DNA of 64,000 nucleotides, taken from positions 12,276,001 to 12,340,000 of the forward strand of contig NC_087104.1 in the NCBI RefSeq assembly GCF_963855985.1. The letters run 5' to 3'. The notes beneath the pieces were generated by a model. That model saw only the letters and a list, made by a program, of their open reading frames with translations, ran no database searches and was not told the origin of the DNA. Positions within the stretch are counted from its first letter, which is position 1. The number at the start of each line of letters is the position of its first letter. The position numbers and the translations under genes were made by a program. Shown in pieces: positions 31,898 through 42,755 of this stretch. The stretch comes from Ostrinia nubilalis (lineage: Eukaryota; Arthropoda; Insecta; Lepidoptera; Crambidae).

Positions 31898-32105
31898 TGT
31901 AATGTATGGGTAGATTCACATATTAAAATTATTGTTCTAGTGGGAGGTAGTCCTAAGTTTAGTTTTATAACTGTGCCGTGTACCTACTTTTGTATGGTCG
32001 TTCATTCTCGAATACAAGCCGCAATAGTAAGACGTGTGTTTCATTGCTCTCCATTAGGCTCATCCAGTGCATAGTTAGGTTACCTATATTACCTACATAC
32101 TCTTC
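31898..32105 (+). repeat. 3' LTR
   Basis: Reads as identical to the 5' LTR. Repeat B resumes at its end (CTTTCTCATTGTGGAT). Confidence 0.9.
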
Positions 32106-32129
32106 TTTCTCATTGTGGATAAAAAATAA

Positions 32130-32925
32130 ATATTTCCTACAGACCTAAAATGTAAATAATGGTTAGTTATTCAACATTTTGAAGCTAAAATGAACCTTAA
32201 ACCAAAATATTAAACAACAAATTCAGCAGCTGTATTTGCGAAGTAAACTCATTTGCAATCAAAACAGATTTAAAAATAGTTGACCTTTTAAAAGTAAACG
32301 GTTTTCATGGAATTTTATTTGGAATAATGAAATAACATTTGAACAAAGTAAAATATTGACGCTAAAAAGCTGGTAACACTTCATTATACATATTTGTTTT
32401 TTAAAGCTGATTTATGTAGGCGTGCCTACACAAGTCACTCTTAAAATAAAGTGTTACATAGGTACTCGTATATTGAGGAGAATAGGCTACGATGGAAGGA
32501 GCGAGTATTTGGGTACCTATGTAATACATAATTAAACTAAAACTATTCCAAGTTCAGATCGAGGATATCTATTGGATGAATTTTGATGTTTAAACCAATC
32601 ATGGGACAAAATCTATAACTATGATTATTTGTTATTGAATAGGCTCCCAAACTACAGAACTGATTTGACATTATTTTGATGAACATAGATGGTACGAAAT
32701 TCGCCAGGTCAGCTAGTATTCAATTAATTCCTTTTCAGTTCACAGCTGGACAAAGGTAAATTACAATTAATTTTGGTTTGGATTTTTTTTTATGATTTTA
32801 CATGCTTACTAAAAGGACTGATTAAAGAAAATACTCGAATACTTAACTATGTTTTTCTTCGTTTACAACTGGAAGCTAGACCGCCATTGCCCTCCCCTCC
32901 CCTCAGCCCACCCATTAGTAATCAA
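32130..32925. other. No gene; Helitron-like repeat near the end
   Basis: AT-rich. About 32600-32719 is a plus-oriented Lep1/Helitron-like repeat ending TACGAAATTCGCCAGGTCAG then CTAGT. Confidence 0.45.
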
Positions 32926-33060
32926 CGCTCTCGTGGTCTAGCGGTTACAGAATTGGAATTCCCCAGCCCGGAACGTGTGGGTAGGGTTCAATTCCCAGAT
33001 GTAGCAGTGGAAAGTAAAAATACAGTTTGTGAGAATTCCCAGTTTGGATCATTACTAAAA
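32926..33060 (+). mobile_element. tRNA-derived SINE
   Basis: A box TGGTCTAGCGGTTA (32934 onward) and B box GGGTTCAATTCCC (near 32984) with tRNA-like spacing, followed by about 65 bp of body. It differs from the SINE at 25803-26079. Confidence 0.65.
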
Positions 33061-33062
33061 TT

Positions 33063-33345
33063 GACAGGAATTCGCTGCCTGCTACTGTCTTTCACGATCA
33101 CCATAAAGCGATTATCCCACTGCACCGCGCTCCGCCGCGGTACGCGGGACTACAGATTTAATCAATTTAACCTCAATTTGTATAGAAAACACGCGCGGCA
33201 CAACACACTGACAACGCGTTTGCGCACGGGATTCGTTATATGTTGCATAATCCGGGCCTTTTAAGGCGAAAGTGAATAGGCACTTACAGGGCAGATAATG
33301 TACCATCCTACACTGCATCTCACTTAACACCAAGTGCGATTGCGG
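33063..33345 (+). repeat. Interspersed repeat A, interrupted
   Basis: GGAATTCGCTGCCTGCTACT begins the repeat. About 33100-33240 is foreign GC-rich sequence (CACCGCGCTCCGCCGCGG). The repeat resumes with AATCCGGGCCTTTTAAGGCG and ends at CAAGTGCGATTGCGGTCAAA. Confidence 0.6.
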
Positions 33346-33383
33346 TCAAATATTGGCACAATATTTGACCGCAATCGCACTTG
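33331..33383. repeat. Perfect 25-bp hairpin
   Basis: Arms 33331-33355 and 33359-33383 are perfect inverted copies (start CAAGTGCGATTGCGGTC) with a 3-nt loop. It looks like the end of repeat A mirrored onto itself. Confidence 0.9.
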
Positions 33384-33459
33384 TTATCTATAAAAAAATT
33401 AATTAAAATTCATGTTCAAATGGCTCTCCAAACTCTCACACAAAAACTGATAACATTTT

Positions 33460-33650
33460 CAGAGGTTCTGTAATGGAGGCCATGTACCGGAAAACACAGC
33501 GTGGGATATCCACCCACAAGGTGGACTAACCTGCCTCATAAAGGTAGCAGGATGGCGCTGGATGCAGGCCGCTACCAACCGTGCGATGTGGAAGTCATTG
33601 GGGGAGGCCTATGCTCAGTGGACGTCCTGTAGCTGAAATGATGATGATGA
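33460..33650 (+). mobile_element. RTE-type LINE 3' end
   Basis: Aligns with 10690-10910 (GTACCGGAAAACACAGCGTG, GGCGCTGGATGCAGGCCG, ATGATGATGATG tail) but carries nonsense and frameshift changes. Confidence 0.75.
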
Positions 33651-33659
33651 TTATTATTT

Positions 33660-34635
33660 TTTCACAAAAAGTACACCATTTAGATCTAATAAGTCTATTA
33701 AGTGGACCTAAAAGTGATTTCTTCCAGACACAGCTGTATGAAGTAAAAGGAAAATCTTTTCAGGAATTAAAAATTGAGAGAAAGGAAATATTTTTCTTTG
33801 ATCTGGGTTATAATTTTACTGAGGTCACAATCACAGCCCTGTTGTTGGACTTTTTCAGCCGTCATGGGCTTCAACGCTAATTAAATACTGTTGGTTAAAC
33901 CTTTAGAAACTAACCATGAACAATACCTAGTTGTGTTTTTACTTTTGATTTAAGAGTTGTAGGTATATAAAATAGCAGAACTATTTTTATAGGTCACTCA
34001 ACAAGAGTTGAGGTGAACGCACTCACACTGATGTAACATTTGAGTACAAACAACATAATTACACATTCAAGTTCAAACATCGAATACGCTAGCTGCCTCG
34101 CTCTAGTTAAATGTCTGCAAGGGAGACAGAAGACGACAGGAAGCTCAGATAGCGAATACCTACAGATACAAATTTTTGCTTGTGTTAATGGTCTCAACTC
34201 TTGTAGCGCGACCAATACTTTTATTTAATTGAATACGTCTTAAATCTTGATTTATCAAAGGAACATATCATTATTCTCAGCCAGTCGCTCTAGCAAAATT
34301 CAAATAACACACAAAATAATGGATTTAGCCATAACACTTTTTAATATATTATTAATAGGATACCGGCACTACAAACGATTTTGAAATACTGATAGCTAAA
34401 GATTATCCACCCGTATTTTCAAGCCCACTGCCTCCGAATAGAGGCTCGGTGCTGGCTATGAAAAGCCTTCTAAAGGTGCGCTCACACTGCCTTAACAGTC
34501 CGAATTTCTATTAACATTTGTTTTTTTTTTATTTACTATCATAAAAAATAATAAATGTATCGTTAAAAAATTCTAGATCTGTTAAAAATGACAATGGCAT
34601 CAACAGTGGAGTAAGCTCTCTTAAAAAATGCGAAC
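33660..34635. other. No gene seen
   Basis: AT-rich; short motif-free frames only. Confidence 0.4.
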
Positions 34636-34639
34636 AGCC

Positions 34640-34745
34640 AGGGACTGGAATTCGTTGCCTGTTGCTTTCTTTCCCGAACACTTATAATCCGGGTCTTTTC
34701 AAGACGAGAGTGAATAGGCACTTGCAGGGCAGATATGTTCCATCC
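34640..34745 (+). repeat. Interspersed repeat A
   Basis: TGGAATTCGTTGCCTGTTGC through CACTTGCAGGGCAGATATG. Truncated before the GCGATTG end. Confidence 0.6.
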
Positions 34746-34946
34746 TCCGAATAAAATAACTATTTTTGTCTTGTCGAATCAAATATAAGACAATTTTTGA
34801 ACGAGAAAAAAACAAAATTCACACAAATTTTCTGATGTAAACATGTAGAGCGAGAAACACTGATTAGTAAATTCAGATGGCAGATCTATTGCCTGAAATA
34901 ATCTATAAATTTCAGGCATACAGGATAAATATATATTGTTTTAAAG

Positions 34947-35165
34947 CAGTGGTTCTTAACCTTTAAGTCATGAGGGACCATTTTACCAAATCTCTGTCTT
35001 GTCAGGGACCACCACATAATCATAACCGGTCAAAAGTAAACCAGTTTGACTGCAAAAATTAGTTAAAAGTGGTTTTGACTAAGGCATGCAAGTGCACTTC
35101 GTGGACCACTTGGAATGCCTCCAGGGACCACCAGTGGTCCGCGGACCACCGGTTAAGAACCACTG
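34947..35165. mobile_element. hAT MITE with perfect 8-bp duplication
   Basis: 219 bp. CAGTGGTTCTTAACC at the left end and its exact complement at the right end, flanked by TTTTAAAG on both sides (34939-34946 and 35166-35173). The CAGTGGTTCT terminus and 8-bp duplication are diagnostic of hAT elements. Non-coding. Confidence 0.92.
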
Positions 35166-35173
35166 TTTTAAAG

Positions 35174-36095
35174 GATAAATATTCAAATCAGCATTATTTA
35201 TATACGCTTTGATTTTTCGTCATAGAAGTTACGTCAGTGAGAGTCGTTTGCGAACAAACGCGTTTGCTTCACATTCGGCGAAACTTCCCTGGTATGAAAG
35301 AACCCTTATCGGCGAAGATAAAATCGTAGATTCCTGTTTACAATATGGGAACCCAGAAGAGCTAAATTCGGCGCAATATCATATTTGGAGATGATGCGAG
35401 CGTATAATAGTTTGTTTAGGGAAGAAAGATAAGAAAATATAATTCAAAAACGTAATATTTTTAAATCTTGTTTGTTTTGCAAAGACAAAATAATGATAAA
35501 TGTATGATGATGATGAACACAATCTACACTAACCCCCTTATTATAAATGTTTCTTCTTAGTTGAACACTGTTTTAAAGTGACGTTTGGTATGGAATTAAT
35601 TATTTTTTAGTATTGAATTTGGTCCGAAACTAGATGACCGATTTGAAAAATTCTTCCATCATTAGAATCTTACATTATTCCTAATGAACTTTTTTAGGGG
35701 TACGAAATTCGCCGGGTCACCTAGTAAGTACCTAGTAATATCAAGTATGTACCTAACTGATCGTGATTTAATCCTTTTTTATAGTTAGGTAGGTAAATAC
35801 AAAAAATGAGATTTTCGGTCAATGTCATAGAGCTGTTTAATTTTGTATTCGATCAGCAGATTTAGTCTCCCAATCATGATTATCATGGTCCTCATTAATG
35901 CTTGATTAACTAATCTAAATAGCTACGTTTGAGCGTATAATCCCTGCTAACTATTCGTGGTATTTCATTCTATTATTGACAAGATATTAACAGCAGTGAA
36001 TGTGTTAATAGAATCCATAGATTGGTACAAACCAGCTAACATTGAATTCAAGGAACTTGTTGAGAACTATTTGATAATTACCAACAACTTCAACG
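35174..36095. other. No gene; Helitron-like repeat inside
   Basis: A plus-oriented Lep1/Helitron-like repeat spans about 35530-35727, ending ACGAAATTCGCCGGGTCACC then TAGTAAG. The rest is AT-rich. Confidence 0.45.
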
Positions 36096-36099
36096 CCTG

Positions 36100-36243
36100 T
36101 ACCTATTCACAAACGATACTTGCTTATGTGAAAGAGCAAATCAAACGCACGGCGTTAAATAGGGCTCTGTGATTGGTTCGTATGTCACCCTGTGCGTCCA
36201 CGCGCACTGTGAGACTTCATAGTAATGTTTGTGAATACGATCG
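36100..36243. mobile_element. CCCGTATTCACAAAC MITE copy 2
   Basis: TATTCACAAACGATACTTGC through AATGTTTGTGAATACGATCG. Closely similar to copy 1. Confidence 0.7.
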
Positions 36244-36256
36244 TAAGTATCATTTA

Positions 36257-36375
36257 TTATCATCATCAAGTAACTCAATTTACGGGAGGCAAATAAATAG
36301 TAGGGGATTGCCTACCACCCTGGCCCTCACTTTGGCTAGACGGGTTGAGGAGGTCTGATGTTCGTATATTCAAGT
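36257..36375 (+). repeat. Unclassified repeat shared with 14600-14735
   Basis: TACCACCCTGGCCCTCACTT and GGGTTGAGGAGGTCTGATGT; see the other copy. Class unknown. Confidence 0.5.
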
Positions 36376-37220
36376 GTAAGTGATAATTATCACAATTAAA
36401 GTGAAACATAATAATACTCATTTAAATGTACAATTATTTAAAAAAACTTACATGACAGCTCCAGTATTTTGTCTGTTTAAACCTTTCATTTTGAAGAAAA
36501 TTCTTCCATATTCACATTATCACTTATGCACTTATTCTCCAAACAACCAACAAACGTAATAATTATTAAAAAAAATCAAAACTTAAAAATACAACAAACA
36601 TAAAAGCACTTTTATTAATTTTCATCAGGCACCTCAATTTTATTTTAACTAACGAAATTCACTTCACGAGGCTGCGGTAGCCATTTTGACGTTGGCAATC
36701 AACTGATATACTTTTTTTATCTGTCAAATCCGTATTGTAATAAAATAACTTTGAAAAATAAGTAGAAAAGATAAATTGTTGATGCAAATAATAAATTATT
36801 TAATTGCCAAATGACGTCCAAATTATTATTATTCCAAAATCATTATGTAGTTAACTAAATATTATTTTCCTTCAGTAATAATAGCAAATAGTCAGCGTGC
36901 AATTCAAATTTGGAATACCTACGCCATTTTCTTTTGTGTATTCATATAAAAGCTTGCGCAGGAGAACAATGCTCTTAATAATAAACCAAGTGTTCTAAAT
37001 TCAAATTCGATTCTAACATAAATAAATTATTACGGTAAATATTGAAAGTGCATCACAATATTGTATTCGTATAAACTTTTTAAACTTATCTTAGGTTCTT
37101 AGTTTTTTGAGACTGTAAGAATTTAGCTATTTCTCTAGCACTTTCCTGTAAAGTTTATGTCACAAAATTGCCGAAATAAGTAAGCCTAGCGAAGAAATTT
37201 AGATATAATTGAATCTTTAC
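36376..37220. other. No gene seen
   Basis: AT-rich spacer. No repeat shared with the window was recognised. Confidence 0.4.
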
Positions 37221-37300
37221 ATCATCATTATCATTTCAGCCACATGACGTCCACTGTTGAACATAGCGACCGGTCCACCTTGTGGGTGGATCGTTACATA
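37221..37300 (-). mobile_element. RTE-type LINE 3' end, internally deleted
   Basis: CATCATTATCATTTCAGCC, GACGTCCACTGTTGAACATA, then a jump to ACCGGTCCACCTTGTGGGTG. The segment for about 30 codons is missing. Confidence 0.65.
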
Positions 37301-37309
37301 ACGTGGGAT

Positions 37310-38039
37310 ATTTATACTTAATTAATATGTAGTTGGATTAACGAGCGAATTTAAATCGTTACCATTCGATATTAATTAACCTAATCTGTGCATAGTAACT
37401 AACACCTAATTATCAGAAATAGGTTGCAAAGCGACAGATCCGATCATTAGTCATGGACACTCTCGCAGGATTATCCGCAGGCGTCCCGCTTCTGTATACT
37501 GGGGTGACCATGATTTGAGAAAATCGTGGAAATGAAGGAATTAATAGAGAAAGTCTGAATTTTTCTTCTGAAAGCCATCTGGCAACGTGGGAAATGTAGT
37601 TTCTAATTTGAGGTTGTGCTCCTGTAATGAAGACTGTAATGACCTGTTAAAAACCATGTTTATTTTCTTCCTCTAACGTCTGGGTTATTATAAATTGAAG
37701 TCAACCGTAACTCAATACAATGCCATAAATGTCAGATATGGCTCAACTGTGCGGCTTAATGTGCCCTCAGAAACATATTTTATTTCTTTTTGGTAAGTCC
37801 TGTCATTCTATGCACCGGGATGGGATTTTTAAATTATGTCTCTTCCGGGAATCAAACACAGAACCCCCTATTACACTACAGGCGAAGCGTCCGTTGGTCA
37901 AACATTGTGAACAATGCAATCAATGCAATCAAACAATGATCGTTTCACGCCACATACCGTCAACAGACGCGTGATGTAAACAGAAACATTATTGCAACGC
38001 TTTGACAGAATTTGTCATCGCTCAGGGCTCACGCCAAAC
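37310..38039. other. No gene; possible degraded SINE head
   Basis: Near 37845-37890 the minus strand has TGTAGTGTAATAGG and GTGTTTGATTCCCGG, weakly like A and B boxes. The rest has nothing recognisable. Confidence 0.3.
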
Positions 38040-38043
38040 TTAA

Positions 38044-39000
38044 CCCTTAACACCACTCGTGGGGGACCTAGCTCCCCCACCGCCTACTTTTTTGCAAATA
38101 AAATAATTATTTAAAATGCGACGCGGTTGCGATCCGGTGTATTCCCAGTGATGCTCGAGAGCTAGCAGGGGACGGACGTGTGCGCTGTTAACGTTTGTGG
38201 TTTGTGAGGTACATGCCGTTGCGGGACCTAAGTCCCCCACGAGTGTAGTTATGTAGGTATTTTTCCATATTAGATTTTTTATAAATTTGTATTTTTCATT
38301 GGTTTTGCTGCAATATGGCTAAAGATTTGAATCCCCAGCAGATGTGTTGACTTACCTGAAGATCTTCCAACACAAGGACCTAGTCAAAATAAAAAAAAGA
38401 AAGAAATCTAGGTGTCATGTGCCTACGAAGTAAAGATAGCAATACTCCCAGAGTTTGCTCGAAATGTATGAAAAATGTCTGTCATATTGATGTGAAAATA
38501 TATACCAAATGTCAGAAATAAGTTTATTTTAGATTATAATCATAATGTTGAGACTAATTATTATTGAGACTGCTAAGACATTTTTAGAATAAGATAAAAA
38601 AATATGGGCCAACTATTCCTATTGTGATTTTTCAAGTTCTTAAACTTATTGAAAAGTTTATGTTTGTTTTTGTTCATAAGTATATTGGTTTATTAGAAAA
38701 AAGTTTTTTTTTGTTTTGATATTCTAATTTTCAATATTATTTGGGGTTGTGAAGAAAACACTATAAATGTAACTAGTTTTTTGGTAACTTTTTTGTTTGT
38801 AGCTAGAAATAATATTTTTTATGTTTAAAATACGATTAAACCTGTTTTTTCACTTAAATATATGTTTCTTGTTTATTTTATGAAAAATTATCCTAAGATA
38901 TTTCATACTAAATTACTTAAATATTGAATACAAATAGTGGGGACTTAGGTCCCCCACGAGTGTAGATGTGTAAGCTGAAAATACCAAGTGGTGTTAAGGG
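38044..39000. mobile_element. piggyBac-derived element at TTAA
   Basis: 957 bp between perfect TTAA (38040-38043 and 39001-39004). The terminal 13 bp, CCCTTAACACCAC, are identical in both ends. A subterminal motif ACTCGTGGGGGACCTA occurs near the left end, near the right end and once internally (38221-38255, inverted). It keeps a fragment of the transposase tail (38349-38521), so it is a deletion derivative of an autonomous piggyBac-type element. Confidence 0.88.
38349..38521 (+). pseudogene. piggyBac transposase C-terminal fragment
   Basis: Reads DLPEDLPTQGPSQNKKK, then after a small frameshift LRSKDSNTPRVCSKCMKNV and CHIDVKIYTKCQK with TAA at 38519-38521. The Lys-rich linker and Cys/His pattern match the cysteine-rich DNA-binding domain that ends many piggyBac transposases. 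The upstream catalytic domain is deleted. Confidence 0.7.
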
Positions 39001-39054
39001 TTAAAAAACGTGATAAAAATTTATTGTAACACAGATATTAACGCGATACGCGAT

Positions 39055-39166
39055 TATCATCATCATCATTTCAGCCATAGGACGTCCACTGCTGAATATA
39101 GGCCTGCCCCAATGATTTCCATAACGACCGGTTGGTAGCGGCTTGTATTCAGCGCCTTGCTGTATA
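39055..39166 (-). mobile_element. RTE-type LINE 3' end
   Basis: CATCATCATCATTTCAGCC, GGACGTCCACTGCTGAATAT and ACCGGTTGGTAGCGGCTTG. 5'-truncated. Confidence 0.75.
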
Positions 39167-41253
39167 AATGATTTTGCAACTTAATTTAATTGCCTATTCT
39201 TTCTAATCGACCATAATGTTTACGTAGGAGTTTAAAACACAATACTAATAATGTTTTTGAGGACAATAACATTACATCAAACGTTGAAAATTCATTCATA
39301 AAGCGTTATAACACTTCCGAATTTGTTATGCTTCCTTTTCACCTCCCTTCCATTATTTTTTATTTAAAATCTTTATTTATACACACACAAAAAGCGGTAA
39401 AAAAGGCGACCTTCCATTGAGTTGATTATTCTTTGTTTACAATCTTTTTACCATTATTTCTAGAGGTCGTGCCGAATGATGTTTGTTCAGTCTCTTTATC
39501 CTGGATTCTGTAAACACAATGGTTACAATCGCCACTGATCCGATTTGGAATGAAGGTACAGTGTAAGTAGAATACAGTAGCCTCCATACTAATAAAATTA
39601 CACGCTAGTTAAACAGTCTTTTAAATTGAAGTTTATGGAAATGTTATTTTGAAATAGTGTTCAACAAGTACGCAAAGGACATTGTCAGAAACGGCCTCAG
39701 ATTCCTGGGCACAGCAGTAAAGTATCAAAATTGATCTCTTACTTTTTGAATACATAAATATTAATTAGATTGTAATGGACACTTGAGGATTAGAAAATGA
39801 AATAATAAAAGTCTTTTATATGTATTCCATAATACTATGACGACATCCGGACATTTTAGGGCGTGGCCTGCTCCATATCCTATGAAGTTCCATAATTTGT
39901 GTCGATAAAATCTATGTAAAATCGGCACAAGGCAATGCCGTACTTCATTGTTAGGAATCCACGTAATAGTGATGTTGATTGCGGTCATCATAGACAATAA
40001 GATACCGATCTTGTAAATAAAATAAATCGTCCAAATTGCTACAGTATGACTAGATTTTAATTAAAAGTTAAAAATATATTGCACGATACTACAAGAAGCT
40101 ATCTAATGTGTCCAACTGGTCTAAAAGGTCATGAATAAAATAAAAAGAATTGTGATCATAATACTGATATTGACAATGACATAAATATGGGATCATCTTT
40201 AATATATCTGTAACAGTTTCAAAATCCGATGAAAAATCCAATGCCGCTTAAAGTGAGAGAAATGTCTAAAGTTCTAATAGAATTGAAAGTTTTATTCACT
40301 CAAAATGCTTATAACAATAATTGGTAATACATTTCAAATATTAAGTACCTTTATAATGTATCGATAGAACCAAAATGATGTCCTCTCAGCTTGGAAAGGG
40401 AAAACCCAGGATTGGGGGAGCGCTCCAGGCAATTTTCAGAACATTTCATAGGTGGTAGTAAATAATATTTATTTTATTATTAAAATTGAATATTTTGATA
40501 TTGATAAAATTGAATATACCTTTCGATTCAAATACCAAATATTTTTCAATCGATAAAAATTATCGAGAATTGTTAATAATATTCAATTAAAAGTTGTTCA
40601 ATCCCTAGTCATGCATAGACTAAGACGGTAACCATGGAGATAGTTTGGTAAGTCACGTGTTAAATGTCAAGAGTGGAAAGTAAACATACGATTCATGTTA
40701 TTTATTTACGTGCAAAATGTAAGTAAGTAAATCATAAAAGTGGAACGCCGAGCTATTTCCAAAACCCGTCCAATATTATAATACAATTTGGCTGCGACAA
40801 CTACAATACAGAACATCTCCCAAATCGATGTGCATACAATATTATAATACAATACTAGTAAGTAAGAGGTTATGATAACAATATTGCTACCAATAAGTTT
40901 ATAGAATTGGTCCGCCAGGAATAATTGTTCTTACATAAAGATTTGTGTCATTTAGAACCTAGAAAGTATTTTTTCGGCACTGTTGATCTAACGGCGAACA
41001 ATGTATGGAGAAAGAACATTGTCCTTTTTACTAGTAAGCTACTAGGATTTTAGCAATGGTATCGCCGAATCAAGATACAAGAAACTCCGTCTTTTACTGG
41101 ACTATTTAATTGTGGTGAGTCCACTCGTAACAAAAGCATAATAGCTCACGAGAGGTTGATCTTTCGTTACTAAGAATAAAACAGGCACTAAAAAAGTGCC
41201 CGCGCACTGTTCATACTAATTTTCGTAATTTTTATATTAAAATTTTGGTGAGA
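39167..41253. other. No gene seen in 2 kb
   Basis: AT-rich sequence with short frames only. No repeats shared with the window were noticed. Confidence 0.4.
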
Positions 41254-41257
41254 TTAA

Positions 41258-41539
41258 GGCAGGGTATTCACCTGCCATGTAGCACGTAACGTAGCATGTA
41301 ACGTAACCAACCTTCAAGTGAGTACGGCTCGTCCACGGTCATCGCGAATCTGGCTGCGAGCTCCTGAATCCTCCTGCGAGCCGCCTTTGTGCTCCCAGTG
41401 ATACCGCCACTCGGCGGGTCTCAGTGCGAACCACGCGCAAGCATCTCGCAGCGGGCTCGTGCCTATGTACTCACTTGATACGGTATCTGATAGGTACATT
41501 ACAATCATTACATGCTACACGGCTAGATGAGTACCCTGC
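41258..41539. mobile_element. 282-bp element at TTAA
   Basis: Inverted ends GGCAGGGTATTCACCTGCC and GCAGGGTACTCATCTAGCC run on into TGTAGCA. TTAA flanks both sides (41254-41257 and 41540-41543). A TTAA duplication fits piggyBac or Kolobok; the terminus is not the CCCTT type. Non-coding. Confidence 0.68.
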
Positions 41540-41589
41540 TTAAAATAGTTCGCGTTCGCAAAATAAATCCCAACTATCCCAATCCCAAC

Positions 41590-41832
41590 TATCCCAACTA
41601 ATATTATAAATGCGAAAGTAACTCTGTCTGTCTGTCTGTCTGTCTGTTACGCTTTCCCGCTTAAACCTCGCAACCGATTTTGATGAAATTTGGCATAGAG
41701 ATAGTTTGAGTCCCGGGAAAGAACATAGGATAGTTTTTATCCCGGTTTTTGAAACAGGGACGCGCGCGATAAAGTTTTTCTGTGACAGACAAAATTCCAC
41801 GCGGGCGAAGCCGCGGGCGGAAAGCTAGTATT
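41590..41832 (+). repeat. Lep1/Helitron-like repeat, best copy
   Basis: Starts CTAATATTATAAATGCGAAA, has a CTGTCTGTCTGTCTGTCTG microsatellite, AACCGATTTTGATGAAATTT, and ends with a short hairpin CGCGGGCGAAGCCGCGG then GGAAAGCTAGT. A 3' hairpin and CTAG end are Helitron features. Confidence 0.65.
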
Positions 41833-42087
41833 TAAATAAGGAACCTTAAAAAGAACGTTATGTTCCGAGCCTGCTTAATCTAGTTGCCATGTTAAAGGCA
41901 TATAAAGGTTTCCATGGCGACAGGTTTATTTTGCCGGTGCTAGGCTAGGCTAATCGGAATTAGGGTTGCTACACACACACAGGTTGATGGAAATAGCTAC
42001 TAAATACTTACTGAAATACGGATTATATTTTAAGCTAACATTTATGTAGACTGTTTATTTTGGGACAAAGTGACAATTCAGTGTTAT

Positions 42088-42257
42088 TACCAATTTTTGG
42101 TCGAAGGAAGCGCGGGGTGCGGGGAGTATGATCCGAGCAATCCGAGCGTCATTATTGTAGTGTGCATGTTAACTCATAGATAATTTAGCGTGTACCTATA
42201 ACACTCAAACATTAGCGAAAGAATGGTGGGGCGTGATTTCGTGGTTGAAACGATACC
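42088..42257. mobile_element. ACGAAGACGCGCC MITE copy 1
   Basis: CCAATTTTTGGTCGAAGGAA to TGGTGGGGCGTGATTTCGTG. Truncated at the left end. Full copy at 49318-49510. Confidence 0.65.
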
Positions 42258-42383
42258 TAATGCGTACATTTCATAGACTTTCTTTTTACAGCAGATGCTA
42301 GTCTCTATGTAGACCCCTTCAACTTCCAAGACTGCATCAAGTGCAAAAGTCAAAATGTCAGAATCCATGTCATAAAATAAAAT

Positions 42384-42495
42384 CACGGAAGAGGTAGCGT
42401 GGGCAGGCCTCCTACTAGGTGGACCGACGATCTGGAAAAGGTCACAGGTAGAGCCTGGATGCGGGCAGCGCTTTTGTCCAGCAGTGGACATCATT
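42384..42495 (+). mobile_element. RTE-type LINE 3' end
   Basis: GGTAGCGTGGGCAGGCCTCC, TGGACCGACGATCTGG, CCAGCAGTGGACATCATT; the last base abuts the next LINE fragment. Internally shortened near GGGCAGCGCTTTTG. Confidence 0.75.
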
Positions 42496-42755
42496 TATAA
42501 TAGAATATACCCAACCGCTGAACTGTATAACGAGTGTCAAGTTCTCACTGTCAGGCAACTTGAGGTCTTCCGTTCGGTCCTCCGCAAGCACATTTCGCTA
42601 CCGTTTGACCCTCAAATTGCGACTAGGCGTAGAGGGGCAATGAGAGCTTGCCCTCTGACCAAATGTCGCACTGGTTGGGCTAAAAGACAATATAGTGCAC
42701 TAAGTGCCAAATTATATAACAAACTTAATAACACCTTACATATATATTTATATAA

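Larger units (their letters stand above)
27246..32105 (+). mobile_element. Complete mag-like Ty3/Gypsy retrotransposon
   Basis: 4,860 bp: 208-bp LTRs at 27246-27453 and 31898-32105 that read as identical, a primer-binding site starting TGG two bases after the left LTR, one Gag-Pol frame (27501-31535), and a purine tract AAGGGTGGAGG before the right LTR. Identical LTRs plus an unbroken frame indicate a very recent insertion, possibly an active element. No 4-6 bp target duplication is visible: AAGAG precedes and TTTCT follows. Assignment to the mag lineage rests on the pol motifs and order PR-RT-RH-IN. Confidence 0.93.

Noticed and set aside
27246..32105. Retroviral (env-bearing) status for the Ty3 element
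   Set aside because: No third frame of useful length lies between the Gag-Pol stop and the 3' LTR.
32773..33264. 163-codon plus-strand open frame
   Set aside because: Runs through a SINE and repeat A; a chance frame across repeats.
41624..41648. CTGT tandem repeat as a CRISPR-like array
   Set aside because: Simple microsatellite inside a Helitron-like repeat, no spacers.
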